From Echinococcus granulosus (taxonomy: Eukaryota > Platyhelminthes > Cestoda > Cyclophyllidea > Taeniidae): DNA of 64,000 bases. The DNA is taken from NCBI RefSeq assembly GCF_000524195.1, contig NW_020170381.1:85366-149365 (forward strand), read 5' to 3'. The notes under the pieces are model-generated. The model searched no databases and was not told the DNA's origin. It saw nothing but the letters and a program-made list of their open reading frames with translations. Both the position numbers and the translations under genes were made by a program. Within the stretch, counting starts at the first letter, position 1. Each line of letters opens with the position of its first letter. This document shows, one piece after another, positions 52,090 through 64,000 of the stretch.

Positions 52090-55000
52090 GAAGTCGATTA
52101 ATCACGAACAGGGACCAATTTTTCTTCCCTTGTGCCTGAAGTTTTGTAGTGGCAGTGGCAGGAGGGAAGACGTGTGCGACCTTTGAAGTTGGGCCCTACA
52201 TCCCGACTTCCACCACCTCGATGCCACTCGCTTAATGAGGCCCATCCGGAGTGCCTGCTTCCTGGTCTCGATGCAGGCGCTCTATAGAGAAACCCATCAT
52301 CAACATAAAAGCGACCGTCTTCTGAATTCCTGGTATTTCCTTGATTTCTGTGTGTCTGCGTCAAGGGAAACATCATTCCTCTGTGAATTTAAATTGAACC
52401 ACCTTCCACGCGTAATTGTGGGTAGTGCCCTCTTCATCGCTGTCCTTCACAAAACATAGTAGTGATTAATTTCGAATGAAAGGATCAATGATGTCAAATA
52501 TCGGTAGAATAGAATTTATTATGTATTATCAAAAAAATGCATCCCTTTCAAAATCTCTTCGATATCACATAGCTTTATTTTGCTATTTTAAATGACCAAA
52601 TAAGTTAATTGATTTTGGGTGGTTGATATTCCAAAACTCACAGAATTCAAATAAGTTCCTACGGAATGGTTATTCGATGCGATACTAACTTGTTACAGTA
52701 TCTAAATTCACGAACTGGGTTCGCTGTACGCTAAGCCTTTAAGACAGTCAATCTTATTCCGACTGGTAAGAACAACCTCCAGGTTACACCTTTATTTTGA
52801 AAATAAGTTTGGTGTTTAAAAACAAACGTTTCTTGGAAACTTTAGTGGCTGTATTAAAATTTACCGAATTCATGTTCATCAGTACAAATTTAAAACCCAG
52901 AAAACCTCCATATTTTATGTCGCTTTCCATAGTTTAAGCGTTCTGTATGGTCTGCTCGATGGACGGTGATAGCAGAGTAGTTTTTATCCTCAAAACGACT
53001 TTTCCCTTATCGCCGATTCATAACTTCTACTAGATAAGTAAAGTTCATAAATTTGAATAATTATGTAAGAAAGTTTTTATCAAATGATCTTCTTCACCTT
53101 CAACAGTTACTTATTATTCTTTTTAAGCTGTCCTAATATCATGAAGGAACAACTGGATATTTGCTTTAATTAGCAGTGCATTATTTACAAAGCTCAAATA
53201 TTGAATTCATTACAAGTAATGCCGAAAACTTGCTCACTAAACGTCAGAATTTTGACAAGCTCTTGCCAGGTATAACTTTTTGAAGCATCCACCTCGAAGT
53301 CACACCTACTAGAACAAAGTGCGAAAAGAACTTTGGGAGAAGTAAAGGATTAATCCGCACAGGCCTTTGATCTTAGGACCGGGCGTGTTGTTCGATGGAG
53401 ATGCTCCTCTGGGAAGGTGAATTCCCTGTGTATGTACACGCGCACTTCGGCTAACTTAAAAGGCAGGAGCCAAGGGCAAGAGGGCACGGTATGGTGATAA
53501 GCCAACACAAGCGTGCATGGAAGGCAAGCAACGGATGAGGAAGAAAGGTTCATGCTTCAACCCTGTTTCTGCCAACCGTAGAGCCTTAAATACTTTTAAA
53601 CGCTCTGATTTCCATTATACGACCACGAACAATTGAATCACCTCTGCGGAAACGCAAATGTCATAAGTGAATATGCCTGCACTTCAGTTGCAATTTGGGT
53701 TGAATGGCAACGAAATTATTTGTCCCTTTGTATAATATGGACTTATTTTGTAGAAAATTACACAACTAACGTTTAAAGTAGCATAACAAAATGTATTTTC
53801 TTAAGAAATGCTGCATCTTCTTTCTAGAATAGACTTCAAATTTATGTATGCGACGGTAATCTCCCACCATTTTCAACAGAGGCGAAGCAGTAATCAAACA
53901 CTGTTCATTCCAGTCTTTGAGGCCAAATCCTTCTTTGGGCTATAAGTTTTTCAACCAAAGTTATTTACGATGATGATTCTAGAATGGCATTTTCTAGGTA
54001 TGCCATCATTTTTTGTCATCCATCCTGTTTACTAAAACTAATCACCGCTTGGACTCTTGAGTAGCAGATGGAACTGATTTCCTCTTTCTATTAATATCGC
54101 CCAGTCTTCTGGGAGTAATTCAATAAATTCAGGTAATAAGCTTAAACGTTACATCCTTCTATAAGGTACTCAATTTTTTTTGATCATGCGACTTTATTTA
54201 TGAGGGTACCTTTACAAGGTCAGATTGAGATTGGTCATAGCGTCGATGAACGGATTGCAATAAATCTCCTTATTTTGGAGCTTGCATAGACGTTGTCGTT
54301 TGATTCAATATCTATACAATCCGCATTGGAGGAGGGGGGCAGTGTCACTGTGTTTTCCTTAGTCTTCCTGCGACCCTTCTATTCGACCGCTCCGGATCAA
54401 GCGGTGGCATGGGGTGTGGCCAGCACTCGAGGCGGACGAACGAAGTCTAAGGGCAGTCCCATGCGTGTGTACCCATCTGTGTGACTTCTCATCAATGGTT
54501 GGCCATTGTTTAGCCACGCACTCTGTGTTTGAGGAACCTCTCACATCCTGGATCTGTGGATGGTTAATTGTCCGCTGCTGTCTAATGGTCCTTGTGAACT
54601 GCTTTCCCGGTGATCTGGTTCTGTGCAGATCCATGTTATAACACTCATTTTATTTCGTTAAGTAAATTTTACTTTCCCTCACTTTGCAGTATCAAACTTG
54701 AACACCAGATGTGCATGTAGAACAAATGTCAACCTCGTGGTTTATATATTTGCTAAGAGTACGGCGGGTCACGGTCAACATGAATGTTTGGCATGAGTCC
54801 TTGAATCATATGAGGGGTTTTTAAATGCATCCGCCTAGCCATTGCATCAGAAAGAGGATGTGCAAATGCATTAACTAATTTAGACACTCAATATTAGCGG
54901 GCAACTAGTCAATCATAGTAAGCCTTTTTACTCAAAACTTAAGGGGAGTTCTACATTGCTAACAATGCTGAAATAATCTCTTTAGAAGATAATTAGTAGA

Positions 55001-58000
55001 CAAGCACAAGCATTACTTTTCAGTTCCCTGAAAATAAAATCTCCAGCAAATGCTCTCCTCAGTCCGTCTTTATTCATACGTCTCGCCCTTTTGTTCATTA
55101 TACTAAGAAATAGTCTAATGAGCATTGTAGCTTTAGGTAATAGCGAGCTGATGTTTTTTTGGACTAAGTTTAACTGAGTTTTAGTGATAGAAGTTATCTA
55201 CCTCTATCTATTGAAAATCTCTTGTAAAAAAGCATTTTAAAGACTTTTGGTGGTCAGCTACATCATTTATGGCAATTTAAGGATTTTTACGTTCCAGCAT
55301 ATACACTTCCAAAAACTTTATTGTCACCTAGCCCCAGGTACAATTCGAAACAGTAACATGAAGGTGTATTTGTTTCGAAAGTTGTACAAGCTGAAAGATA
55401 CCTACCAAAATACATCAAAGTGTATCAGGATATTCTGTTGCTTACTTCTATGCAATCATAATGTACCACGACTGGATAAAATCGGGCGGTGGGCAGAAAT
55501 TTACGAAATGATTTAGTAAGTGAGATTACTGTCACCAATCGCTAACGGAGGCGATGAAAGGGGGTGACTTGAATTCGTGGGGTACATCGACAGCTGACTC
55601 TTCTGGGTGAGGGCATTAATCATGGGACCAACACGCAGCTTTGATAAACCTCCGGTGTCTGGGGCTACCAAGTCCTGCAGGAGCGGCCTGTCAGAGTCTA
55701 GACAAGCGCGTTGCTACGTCAACTTTGTCAGAGGACCTTCAGGCTAAATCAAATAATTTCAAATTGATAGGTGTCGCTGATACAACCTTATAGCGCAGAG
55801 TGTAAGTCCACTTTCTGGGTCTTTCACATCGCTCTGTTGTCCTGTGTGGTCATGCAATCATCTGCCCGTATACATCATTTTTCTACATCCACTATTTGCA
55901 CGTGCCAATGGGGGATTTTATACTTAACCTCGATTTCCACTTAATGAGGAGAATGGCAATGGATAAAGTAATTCATGTGAATTCGCTATATTAAAACAGC
56001 AGCAGTCCTTGTAAGGTTTAATGCTTTAAAATGACCGTAATGCTTGTCAATAGTTTTAATACATTTTATATTTATAGCTTGTCAAATGACACCAGGACAG
56101 GCTGTTCTGAAACCAAGTCCCAAATCAAAAAAATTTTTAATGAATCGTCTGTTTTCATAGTTCAGAAAATTTGGTTTTGAGGAGTTAAATAAGTGGTAAG
56201 AGGACCAATTAATTTCAATTTCCATTAGATTCGATTTTGACTGACTTAGAGCTCAAGTGAGGATGGCCGCTCAATAAACGGACAATTATTAAGTTTGCTG
56301 AAGCCATAACTTTGAAGGTTTGCGGGTGCACTTTTAAATTACTGCAACCAAAGCCCCACAAGATTCAGCCCTGAAGACAAACACTGACGCATCCACGCTT
56401 GGCTATTTGCAGAGAAAACTTTTGTATGGAGAGGCAAATTAAGTCGCAGTTTAAAGCCCATTCCTTGTTTTGTTTAGCGCCGTCGAAATCGATGGCTTCA
56501 TCTGCCAAGTGAGATGTGAGAGATTGCCAACACTGAGAGGTATAGGCAAATTACGATGGGTTAGAGAAAATAAACTCTCAGAAATCACACTAACATTGAA
56601 CATTTACTGAATTTGGAATCCAAGTATCACCGTTGCTATTACTACTATTTAGAAGACAGGAATAAAGCTGAAAAGGAGAATATCTCGGGTTAGTTAAACT
56701 CTTATGGACGCTCGCTTGCAAAGTTGACATACGACCACATCGACTGATCTATTACCGCGGTAGGCGATTTCTTTTTACTTATTTTAGGCTGAGCTCTCTA
56801 TTGTCGCATGTGACTCCTCTCAATGTAGAAATGTAAAAAAACAGGATGTGGGCAGCGTCGGCGGCCTCTTCGTCTTTGTATCTCCCTCTACTTCTTAGGC
56901 GTGCGTGCCCTTGGTAAATGCGCCTTGGAGTTTTTTCCTATTCACCATCAGCATCGTCTTTGTGCAGATCGCAATGATCCCACCTTTACTTTATTTGAAA
57001 AAATTATGTCGTGTGAAATGAGGATACCAGGGAAGTCAATACCACAATTATATGATCAACCTTCACTACAAAGACAATTCGTTTAATCATAAGTCACCAA
57101 TTTCCAGTATGCAAACGTTCGCACGAGGGATGTCTCTTACCCTAAGAAGGTTTTGCCAATCCAATTAATTTATATCTTAGTGTGATAGAGGATTTAACAT
57201 CGTTTGTTCATGAAGCGAGCTATTTATCATCAAAGAAATGCTTAGCATACACCTACCGTACACCAAACCAGATGAATAAGTCAATAGAATTAACTTAAAT
57301 TACGAATTTATAAAGTTGTGCCTAAAGTGGGAGAGGCTGTCCTGTAAAGAGTGATTTGCCCTTTTGGCTCCACCTTATGAATGAAACAGGTATGCGAGTA
57401 AGTAGCTACATTTTGGTGACTAGTAACTCGGGTATACCCACACTTTTATTTTGATTTCAGCTATTACTATTGCACCTTCTTTAACAACAGTAAGCTCATA
57501 AGAACACTTGTTCACAGTGTATGCCAAAATACTTTCTTACGGTCTCATTAAAGACAGGCTTATAGTGAACGAAATTTGTTCGTATGCTGTTGAGTGGACC
57601 AAGTCGTTTTATCGTGATAGTCAACCACAAGCTGTCAGAACCCCTGATTCTGGGCAATCCATCACGACAAAGAAAACTGCCTCAACGCTTGACAATTTGC
57701 ACGCCCGTTCTTGCTATTTTAATTATCAGTGAGGTGTATTAAGGAATTAATTCTAATTAATTCAGACGTAGACTTCACTTTTTGTAAGAACTAAGAAAAT
57801 CTCATTTTATTTAAACAATGGTAAACATTCCGCATACGAAGTATACAGAGATAGTCCCAAGTAGAACGCTAAAATCCATGTGGAATACCTTAAAACTTCA
57901 AACAAACAAGGGTTGGCGCTTAAAATAACAATGGATGTACCCGTAAGCACAAGTCAACGGCCAGTGCTTTCAACTCATGATAATGTAAATAAAGGGGAAA

Positions 58001-58811
58001 TTAGAAATGAATAAAAACATTAGTATTTTCCCGCTTTACAGAAAGGAGATCTCAAATGACAGTCAAAATAATTTGGCAGGAATTGTGCAGGTAAAGACCT
58101 ATATCTTTGATAAATACTGCCGATTTCCCACAAATTCATGACATTGAAAAGCACAACAAAGAATTTGCAGGAGCCTATGCACAGTGCAGATTTGTGCTGA
58201 GCGATATAGAAACCGTTGGGTGGCGCGTGAGAAATGCTGGACAATGATTAAAGGCGCCATTCACCTGATTTAACCAGTTCAAAGCCAAACATGCAGGTGC
58301 GCCTCGGGTAAGGTAATGGCTCAGTCTCTGCCATCGTACTGCCTCGCTTGTCCCCATGAAACTCCAAAAACTGGTTCATATCCTTCGTGAGAGTAAAGGC
58401 ACCTGCCTGAAGAGATGGGCAAGTCGTTTCTGACCGAGTATAAAATATGGCACTGATTTTCTGCGCAATTTCGGTACCTGCATGGAACGCTGATGTTGAA
58501 AAGCCAAAAGCTTAAAATTGACAACTTAAATGCTTTGCAATGGTGCTTTTTTAATCTACAGCTCTTAATTCATAGCACCAACGACCATCAAACACAAGAA
58601 AACTGACCGATCTTACTAACCTAAGTAGGCACGAAATATCCATTTTCAAAACCCTTTTAAAGCAATACTGTAATTTCTTCACATAGAGTAGGTAATTTTC
58701 CTCTAGCGCTGGTTAGAAGCAAGACTATTTGCATAAACTGATTGTAAACATCACTTATTTGCCGATATTTTATAAGTCAAAGTAAAGTGTTTTAAGTTAA
58801 GCTTGTAACAG
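52090..58811. other. Intergenic region with several GC-rich islands, no recognisable gene
   Basis: Islands at about 52090-52330, 53340-53550, 54300-54620 and 55540-55740 interrupt AT-rich DNA. Frames of 63-92 codons cover the islands on both strands but encode no domain I recognise. The spacing of 1-2 kb could reflect regulatory elements or decayed repeats; the sequence alone does not decide. No tRNA or other RNA gene was recognised. Confidence 0.45.
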
Positions 58812-58897
58812 TTTTTTTTTTTAATTTTACATGAAATGAGCGCTTTTAGAATTCATCTGACTCAGTCTTTAAGGCGAACCAATAGTACCTAAACCAC

Positions 58898-59094
58898 AAC
58901 TACAGCCAGTGCGAACAATTTTAATTTCTGTCTCATTCAAAAGAACTTAGTCTCAAACTGGACTGTAAATGTCTGACCTTGATAAAGGATTACTGGAAAA
59001 TGATTGTCCCATCTAAAGCTGTTGAGGCTTTTTATAACATTGACGACTTAACCGTCTGATTTAAGTTAATAAGAGTGATAATGATCAAATACCG
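58898..59094 (+). repeat. Left arm of a 197-bp inverted repeat
   Basis: This arm matches the reverse complement of 59672-59868 over its whole length without an indel. I count about 14 mismatches by eye (9 in the inner 178 bp), so identity is about 93-95%, and most differences are transitions. The arms are separated by 577 bp of unrelated sequence. An 11-nt T run lies 76 bp outside this arm (58812-58822). No reading frame or known RNA is recognised within it. It may be a terminal inverted repeat of a non-autonomous DNA element, one of two oppositely oriented short interspersed elements, or an inverted duplication. No clear target-site duplication was found. Confidence 0.9.
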
Positions 59095-59671
59095 ATTAAG
59101 CACTTTAATTCAGTTTTTAAACACACAGATGCATCCCTTCATGAAGACTGATGGCACAACCCAATAAATTAAATACACATTTCAATGTGGATAACAAAAT
59201 TAGTGGTTCCTGAGACTATCCAACCCCAAGGAGTCTTACAAAACGATGGAATTTGAAATACTGATATTATTTACGTTAGAAATTGAAACCACCATATTTG
59301 CATTTATCAAATCTTGATAATTCTTTAAAAGTGCACGTGTAACGAACATCTATACTTCGATATAAACCTATGGAGATTAGAACCTTTAGGTTTTATCAAT
59401 TGGGAAGTTTAACACTCCGTAACAAGTGGAACTGAAACATTTGGAAGCAAGTGAACTGACTTGTGGTGGCACTTGTTGTAGTCACAGAAGTTCTACTTAA
59501 ATAAATAGGTAGAAACAAAAGTAACAGTTATGAAGGCCAAATGGGCGCGAACAACATAGCAGCAACATCCCACTCGCAAAAAAATACGAGTTAATAAACC
59601 AGATATTCAGTTATTTCGATGGAGTGTCTAAAAAGGCACACATTTGCTACCAATTTACAAACCAAATGGAA
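59095..59671. other. Spacer between the inverted repeat arms
   Basis: 577 bp of AT-rich sequence without a coding frame or similarity between its two halves. If the arms are element termini, this is the element's noncoding interior. Confidence 0.6.
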
Positions 59672-59868
59672 CGGTGTTTGATCATTGCCACTCTTATTAA
59701 CTTAAATCGGACGGTTAATTCGTCAATGTTATAAAAAGCCTCAAAAGCTTTAGATGGGACAATCATTTTCCGGCAATCCTTTATCAAGGTCAGACATTTA
59801 CAGTTCAGTTTGAGACTAAGTTCTTTTGAATGAGACAGAAATTAAAATTTATCGTATTGACTGTAGTT
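59672..59868 (-). repeat. Right arm of the 197-bp inverted repeat
   Basis: Reverse-complement partner of 58898-59094 and equal to it in length. Outside this arm only short, shifted similarity (around tacctaaa) to the left flank remains, so the outer boundary could be slightly different. A transcript through both arms could form a long, nearly perfect double-stranded stem. Confidence 0.9.
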
Positions 59869-62800
59869 ACCTAATCGACTCTTATTGCTTTAGGTAACTA
59901 GTGCGTAAAATCAAATTATCAGTTAGTACGATTTTAAGCCATGACTACAGCAATATCCAATGAAAAAACTTCAGGTAACAAACCGAAGCTACAACGTAAA
60001 CATCGGCATTTTAGGCGTCAGAGAAAGGTTCAACTTCCCAAATTAGGATCCGGTTAGCATGGATTTTTCCCAGTACTTAACAGCGCTCTTATGTAGGTAC
60101 TAACCATGGCCAATTAGATCCAGTTTCCAGGCGAAAAAAATAAAATGATGTGGTACATCCATGTTTTTAGCTCATAGAAACTGAAGTGAGGGAGAAGTAA
60201 TTAAAAACACCAAGCCTACACCCTTTGTAGAGGATGCCACCAATTTCTTAAATTGGTTCCCGATATCTTCCCGTAACTTAAAAAGAATTGGCAAATGAGT
60301 ACATAGAATATTGCTGTTTACTGTTACCTTACGTTTACCCCTTTTTTGAACATCGGTTCCTTATCACTGGGTGGCAAATGTATTCCCATGACTTGAAGAG
60401 TGATTTATGTCACCTGTCTGAATGATTACACTTTGTAGTATTTCAGAAGATAAGCCATAAGGAAGTCCAAAATTAAGTTTTGTTAAGTAATAAAAGCGCA
60501 ACTTAATTTGAAATAGCAGTTCAGAATAAGTTTTTCTTAAAATACAACATCCATCTTGAGAAACAAGGGAAATAGTAAAACTTGAAACGTCACCAAAAAT
60601 AGGAAAAAAAGAAGCCAGAATTTGCAAATGGTTTGGGTGGTGTTTAAGTAACTATTTGAACATACCCATTATAAACAAATATCCCATATAAAGTTTGCAA
60701 TATGTATCAACAAATTCACGTTGTTTTATTCATTAATGATAATTATAATAACGCATTTCAACAAACCATCATATTGTCCACAGATCATGCACACTTATTT
60801 GAAAATAGGAGTACACATTCATTATGCAGAGTTAGTGTGTTTCACACTGGCGAAATTTGGTTCTGAAGGTGCAAATTGTGGAGTGGAATGCAGTAGTGAA
60901 TAGTACCTTACTGCTAACCCAGAATTGCCTTAACAGAAGGGGCTAACCCACGCAGATAGCTGCAGATGGACGGCGTAGTGCACGTTCACCTTCATTTACC
61001 ACAAGGCTGTGAGCTTTCAATTCACTAGGCTTTAATAAGCAATCCAACATACGGTTGGACGATATTCGAGTAGGCTTCGTGAGGAAATATTTACAGCTTC
61101 AACAGTCTTAAAGTTGCGTCCAACAAGTCAATCCGAATTGAAATTTCCAGTTTGCGGAATTGAATTGATGTTCTCACACTTCTACGTAATGTGCGGTTTG
61201 TGCAATCTACTTTCCTGTCATACTAGACTTGGACGATTATGTTAAAAAGCTGGGCAAACTTGAGTCAACCAGACAAATTCCCTTGACTACCGACTGCATG
61301 TACTAGTAAACACCGGTCTTGCCGGTTTTGGTGTTGCAGTGTTCAACGATTTTCCCGTCGTTTCGTGAATCCCAAACACTGTTTGAGCTGGTTGGTGTAA
61401 GGAAAAACATCGAGATTTGTGTAAAAATTGAGCACTGTGGATGATCCAAAATGAATCAAGATGAGTGCATTCGGTTCCTGCATTTTATTTGGGCATTCCT
61501 GGTATTTTCGGTTATTTTATTAAGATGAGACTGGAACCCCACAAATTTCTCTAACGAATTGACTACTTTAATACATAATTGCATGCTAAACGCGGTAACT
61601 GATAAAATTGTAGGTATAATTATCGTCATCGTTTCGATTCTGAAAATCCGACATCTGGGTATAGAAATTCCATGTCTCAGCGCCCAGGTGGGGATCCATT
61701 TCAAAATATCAATGCTAATGAAGTCAGACATCCTATAGTATCGTATCGGTGAAAGTATATTAACACATTTACTAACGGTAAACAATTTGTTTTTGGCAAA
61801 AAAATAGATTTTTGCTTCTCCCAAAGTTTGGTCTCAGAACCGACACGTGAAACAGAAGTGCAGAGAAAACGAACCAAATGCGTTAAAATACAGTCCTCCA
61901 ATTGCTCCCGTCGCCATGTGTACACAAGTTACATCAATATATCCCCTTCAGCAACAAAGCCACCACTCCTCCATATGTACAACGACAATAGAAGGCTGTC
62001 TTCTCAAAATTCCTCATAATGTAAGTCCGAAGCTTTGAAACAGGCGAACAATGACAGACAGATCTTCCCAGCCGACAACTCAATACCACTTCTTGAAGAA
62101 GGCTGGCTAATGAACGCAGTAAAAAAAACGAGGAAATCCAAGCACCACCCTACTATTGACGTCCAGGCTTAAAAGCTTCAAGATAATGTAAACTACATAC
62201 ACGCGTAGTATAGGTTCAGAGGATATCTCCAAGTGAAAACAGAACTTAGGAAAATTGAGGGTGGGTGATTCACCTGCTGCTATCACTAAAGAAGCGCGCA
62301 TTAATGAGTAACAGGTTAAAAAACCAAGGATCGTGATGACAGTTGCGGCGGCAATAATCGTGGTGTCTCAGATAATCCATGTCGAAGATAATACAAGCAC
62401 AGCAATCCTCATACGACACCGTATATCCAACAAACAAAAAAACCTCATCCCCAAACGTTAGATTACCATTAAGCCCAGTATCTGATGTGAGACAGCCAAG
62501 TAGTTAAAAATGACCATAATTTGGATCGCCATATACACCAAAGTTGGTTCAAGTAGAACTAATTTTCCGTAGGAAGGCAGAGGTAGCGCTATAGTAACAA
62601 CCATTCTACCAGTATGCCTCAATACGGTTTAAATAGGCTGGTACACTAATATGCAGAGTCCTCCTATCACTAAAAGCAAGCTTAGGACACATGGAAAAAT
62701 ACTACCTTGGTAAAATAATCGACTCATCGTACACCGAGCAATTTTATTAAGCTATTCTTAGAAAAATGACAGTGAGGCGCTATATCCCCTTGTTTTGAAT

Positions 62801-63039
62801 GGCTCATCGCTCACCTCGCTCATTCCCTAGCGGACGACTGCAGCATCAAAAAGACAATCGCAAACTCTCGATATCGTGTTCCATAACACGTTAGCGGATT
62901 GGGAAGCAAAACAGATGAGATGAGATGAAAAATAGTTTGGAGTGATTTTGGCGTTTTAATTAAAAAGGAATTCACAAGTACAAATATACGTGATGCACGC
63001 GATAGGTAGCGATTCTGACGATTTACAGTCACCACCAAC
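59869..63039. other. Intergenic region downstream of RPP30
   Basis: No gene recognised. On the RPP30 strand, candidate poly(A) signals are ATTAAA (62960-62955) and AATAAA (62748-62743), about 80 and 295 nt after the stop codon; both are tentative. From about 61840 to 62600 the + strand is conspicuously rich in A and C. It holds short frames such as 62011-62172, and a GTAAGT donor-like sequence at 62020-62025, but no recognisable domain. Confidence 0.45.
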
Positions 63040-64000
63040 TCATGATGATTCCATTTTCCTTTTCCTCTTTTTCGGAGAAGTGATATTTGTTTCCTCCGTT
63101 GTGCTGGATCGATGTGCGGCAGTCACACACGGTAATGGGGCCTTTTTTTTGTCCAAATCGGCTTCATTTAATGCAGAAGTCTGAACCACTTCAATGACTG
63201 AGGGATCAGCAAGAAGACGCAAGAGGATCGCGGCCCCATGAGACGTTTTTGATTCGCACCGCGTCAGACCATGAGAAAGTGCCTGCCAGGGGTTGGTTTG
63301 CTGCATGACCAAAGAAGCGCTTCCTCTTGCAACTGTTGGACAGATGGCACAGAGCACCGAGGCCACGGCTTGGGGGCGTCGTACCTCCCACCCTGTCTGC
63401 GCTCCACTGGTAACTACGACGAGGCGTGAGAAATGGAATCGACATACCGAGTCCAGGTGCGTTAACAATGCGGCTAGAGCTAACCGCGTGGAAGACGAAG
63501 CACCTGAGCGGAAAAGGGAGGGGGAAAGGGGAAGATCAAGATAAACGCCTCGTCGGAGGCACTGGTTACACTGCTTGCCTGTGGGTCGAAAATCACTGGA
63601 GAATGAATGAACTGGGTTGACCGTAATTAAATCAATAGGGAGCGAAGCAAGTGTTTCAATTACATAGGTAAGAGCAGCTGAAGACATTGGTTCAAAGGCG
63701 ACAACGTCAAATTTACGAATACTGTCAGCGAATTCTTTGAAAAAAAGACCAGCTATATCAGTGTCCACACAGGCAAGCGTAAGACGGTTAAAAAGACGTG
63801 GTGGGGTTAGTGCAGGTAGCTTAGAGGATGAAGACGAGCGAAATTGTTCACCCTGTTCGAGAAGGTTTGTAAGCTCCGAAACAGTAAGCGGAGTCAGCTT
63901 TTCAATGAGTGAGGCACGCATCTGCTGTCTACCTTCTTTTGCAGACTTCTTTTTGTCTTTGAAATTAAATTCGTCGACGCTAACCGTGGTGTTGATGCAT
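63040..64000 (-). CDS. RPP30: RNase P/MRP protein subunit p30 (RPP30), C-terminal part
   Basis: RPP30 is a nuclear/nucleolar protein subunit of RNase P, which removes tRNA 5' leaders, and of RNase MRP, which acts in rRNA processing. The frame is open from the window edge to the TGA at 63042-63040, giving 319 visible residues. Features follow the family in order: INTTVSVDEFNFKDKKK near the start (human AINHIVDFKEKK), NRLTLACVD, then FDVVAFEP (about residue 97), LPIDLITV (about 120), RRGVYLDLPLSPSLF (149-163), VVVTSGAQTGWEVRRPQAV (about 194-212, like the family's SSGA..LRGP.DV), and RCESKTSHGAAILL near the end of the fold. These are TIM-barrel-like RNase_P_p30 signatures. The tail ends with a basic nuclear-localisation-like PKKRKRK. 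The N-terminal 30-40 residues lie beyond the window. The protein is longer than human RPP30 (268 residues), mainly through loops and tail. The gene shares its strand with Hox4 but lies 18 kb away and is independent. Confidence 0.87.
   Translation of the reverse strand, partial: CINTTVSVDEFNFKDKKKSAKEGRQQMRASLIEKLTPLTVSELTNLLEQGEQFRSSSSSKLPALTPPRLFNRLTLACVDTDIAGLFFKEFADSIRKFDVVAFEPMSSAALTYVIETLASLPIDLITVNPVHSFSSDFRPTGKQCNQCLRRGVYLDLPLSPSLFRSGASSSTRLALAALLTHLDSVCRFHFSRLVVVTSGAQTGWEVRRPQAVASVLCAICPTVARGSASLVMQQTNPWQALSHGLTRCESKTSHGAAILLRLLADPSVIEVVQTSALNEADLDKKKAPLPCVTAAHRSSTTEETNITSPKKRKRKMESS

Noticed and set aside
54359..54634. Frames on both strands that looked like degraded transposon coding sequence
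   Set aside because: No reverse transcriptase, integrase or transposase motif can be read in any frame; the segment is simply GC-rich.

Overview
The window looks like nuclear DNA from a parasitic flatworm, most likely a tapeworm (cestode). Three things suggest this. The sequence is AT-rich and gene-poor, with a roughly 10 kb intron. It encodes a divergent Hox4/Deformed-class homeodomain protein. It also carries a miR-10 hairpin whose mature arm reads ..CCCTGTAGACCCGAGTTTG.., the flatworm form as I remember it (flies have GATCCGAATTT at the same place). Assignment to the phylum rests mainly on the miR-10 variant and gene architecture; cestode versus trematode is a weaker inference.

Layout. 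Positions 1-7350 contain no recognisable gene, but a GC-rich island sits directly before the microRNA. mir-10 is on the + strand at 7351-7450, with a strong 3' splice-site-like sequence 41 nt beyond it. From about 7.5 to 32.3 kb is a gene desert with a few GC-rich islands. Hox4 occupies 44693-32626 on the minus strand as two coding exons: exon 1 (44693-43823) carries the YPWM hexapeptide and exon 2 (33776-32626) carries the homeodomain. The intron between them contains a 100-base assembly gap. A cluster of five CCAAT/ATTGG pentamers 140-380 bp upstream of the Hox4 ATG marks a likely promoter. From 45.1 to 63 kb is intergenic and contains a pair of 197-bp inverted repeats (58898-59094 and 59672-59868). 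The right edge (63040-64000, minus strand) is the 3' part of the gene for the RNase P/MRP protein subunit RPP30, whose first codons lie beyond the window.

Biology. Linkage of mir-10 to Hox4 is ancient in bilaterians, but here the two are convergent (mir-10 +, Hox4 -), with mir-10 about 25 kb beyond the 3' end of Hox4. In vertebrates mir-10 lies upstream of Hox4 in the same orientation. One local inversion of the Hox4 side would produce the arrangement seen. The nearest upstream gene is a housekeeping RNase P subunit rather than a Hox gene, which fits a dispersed flatworm Hox cluster. The Hox4 protein is also unusual: about 93 residues separate its hexapeptide from its homeodomain.
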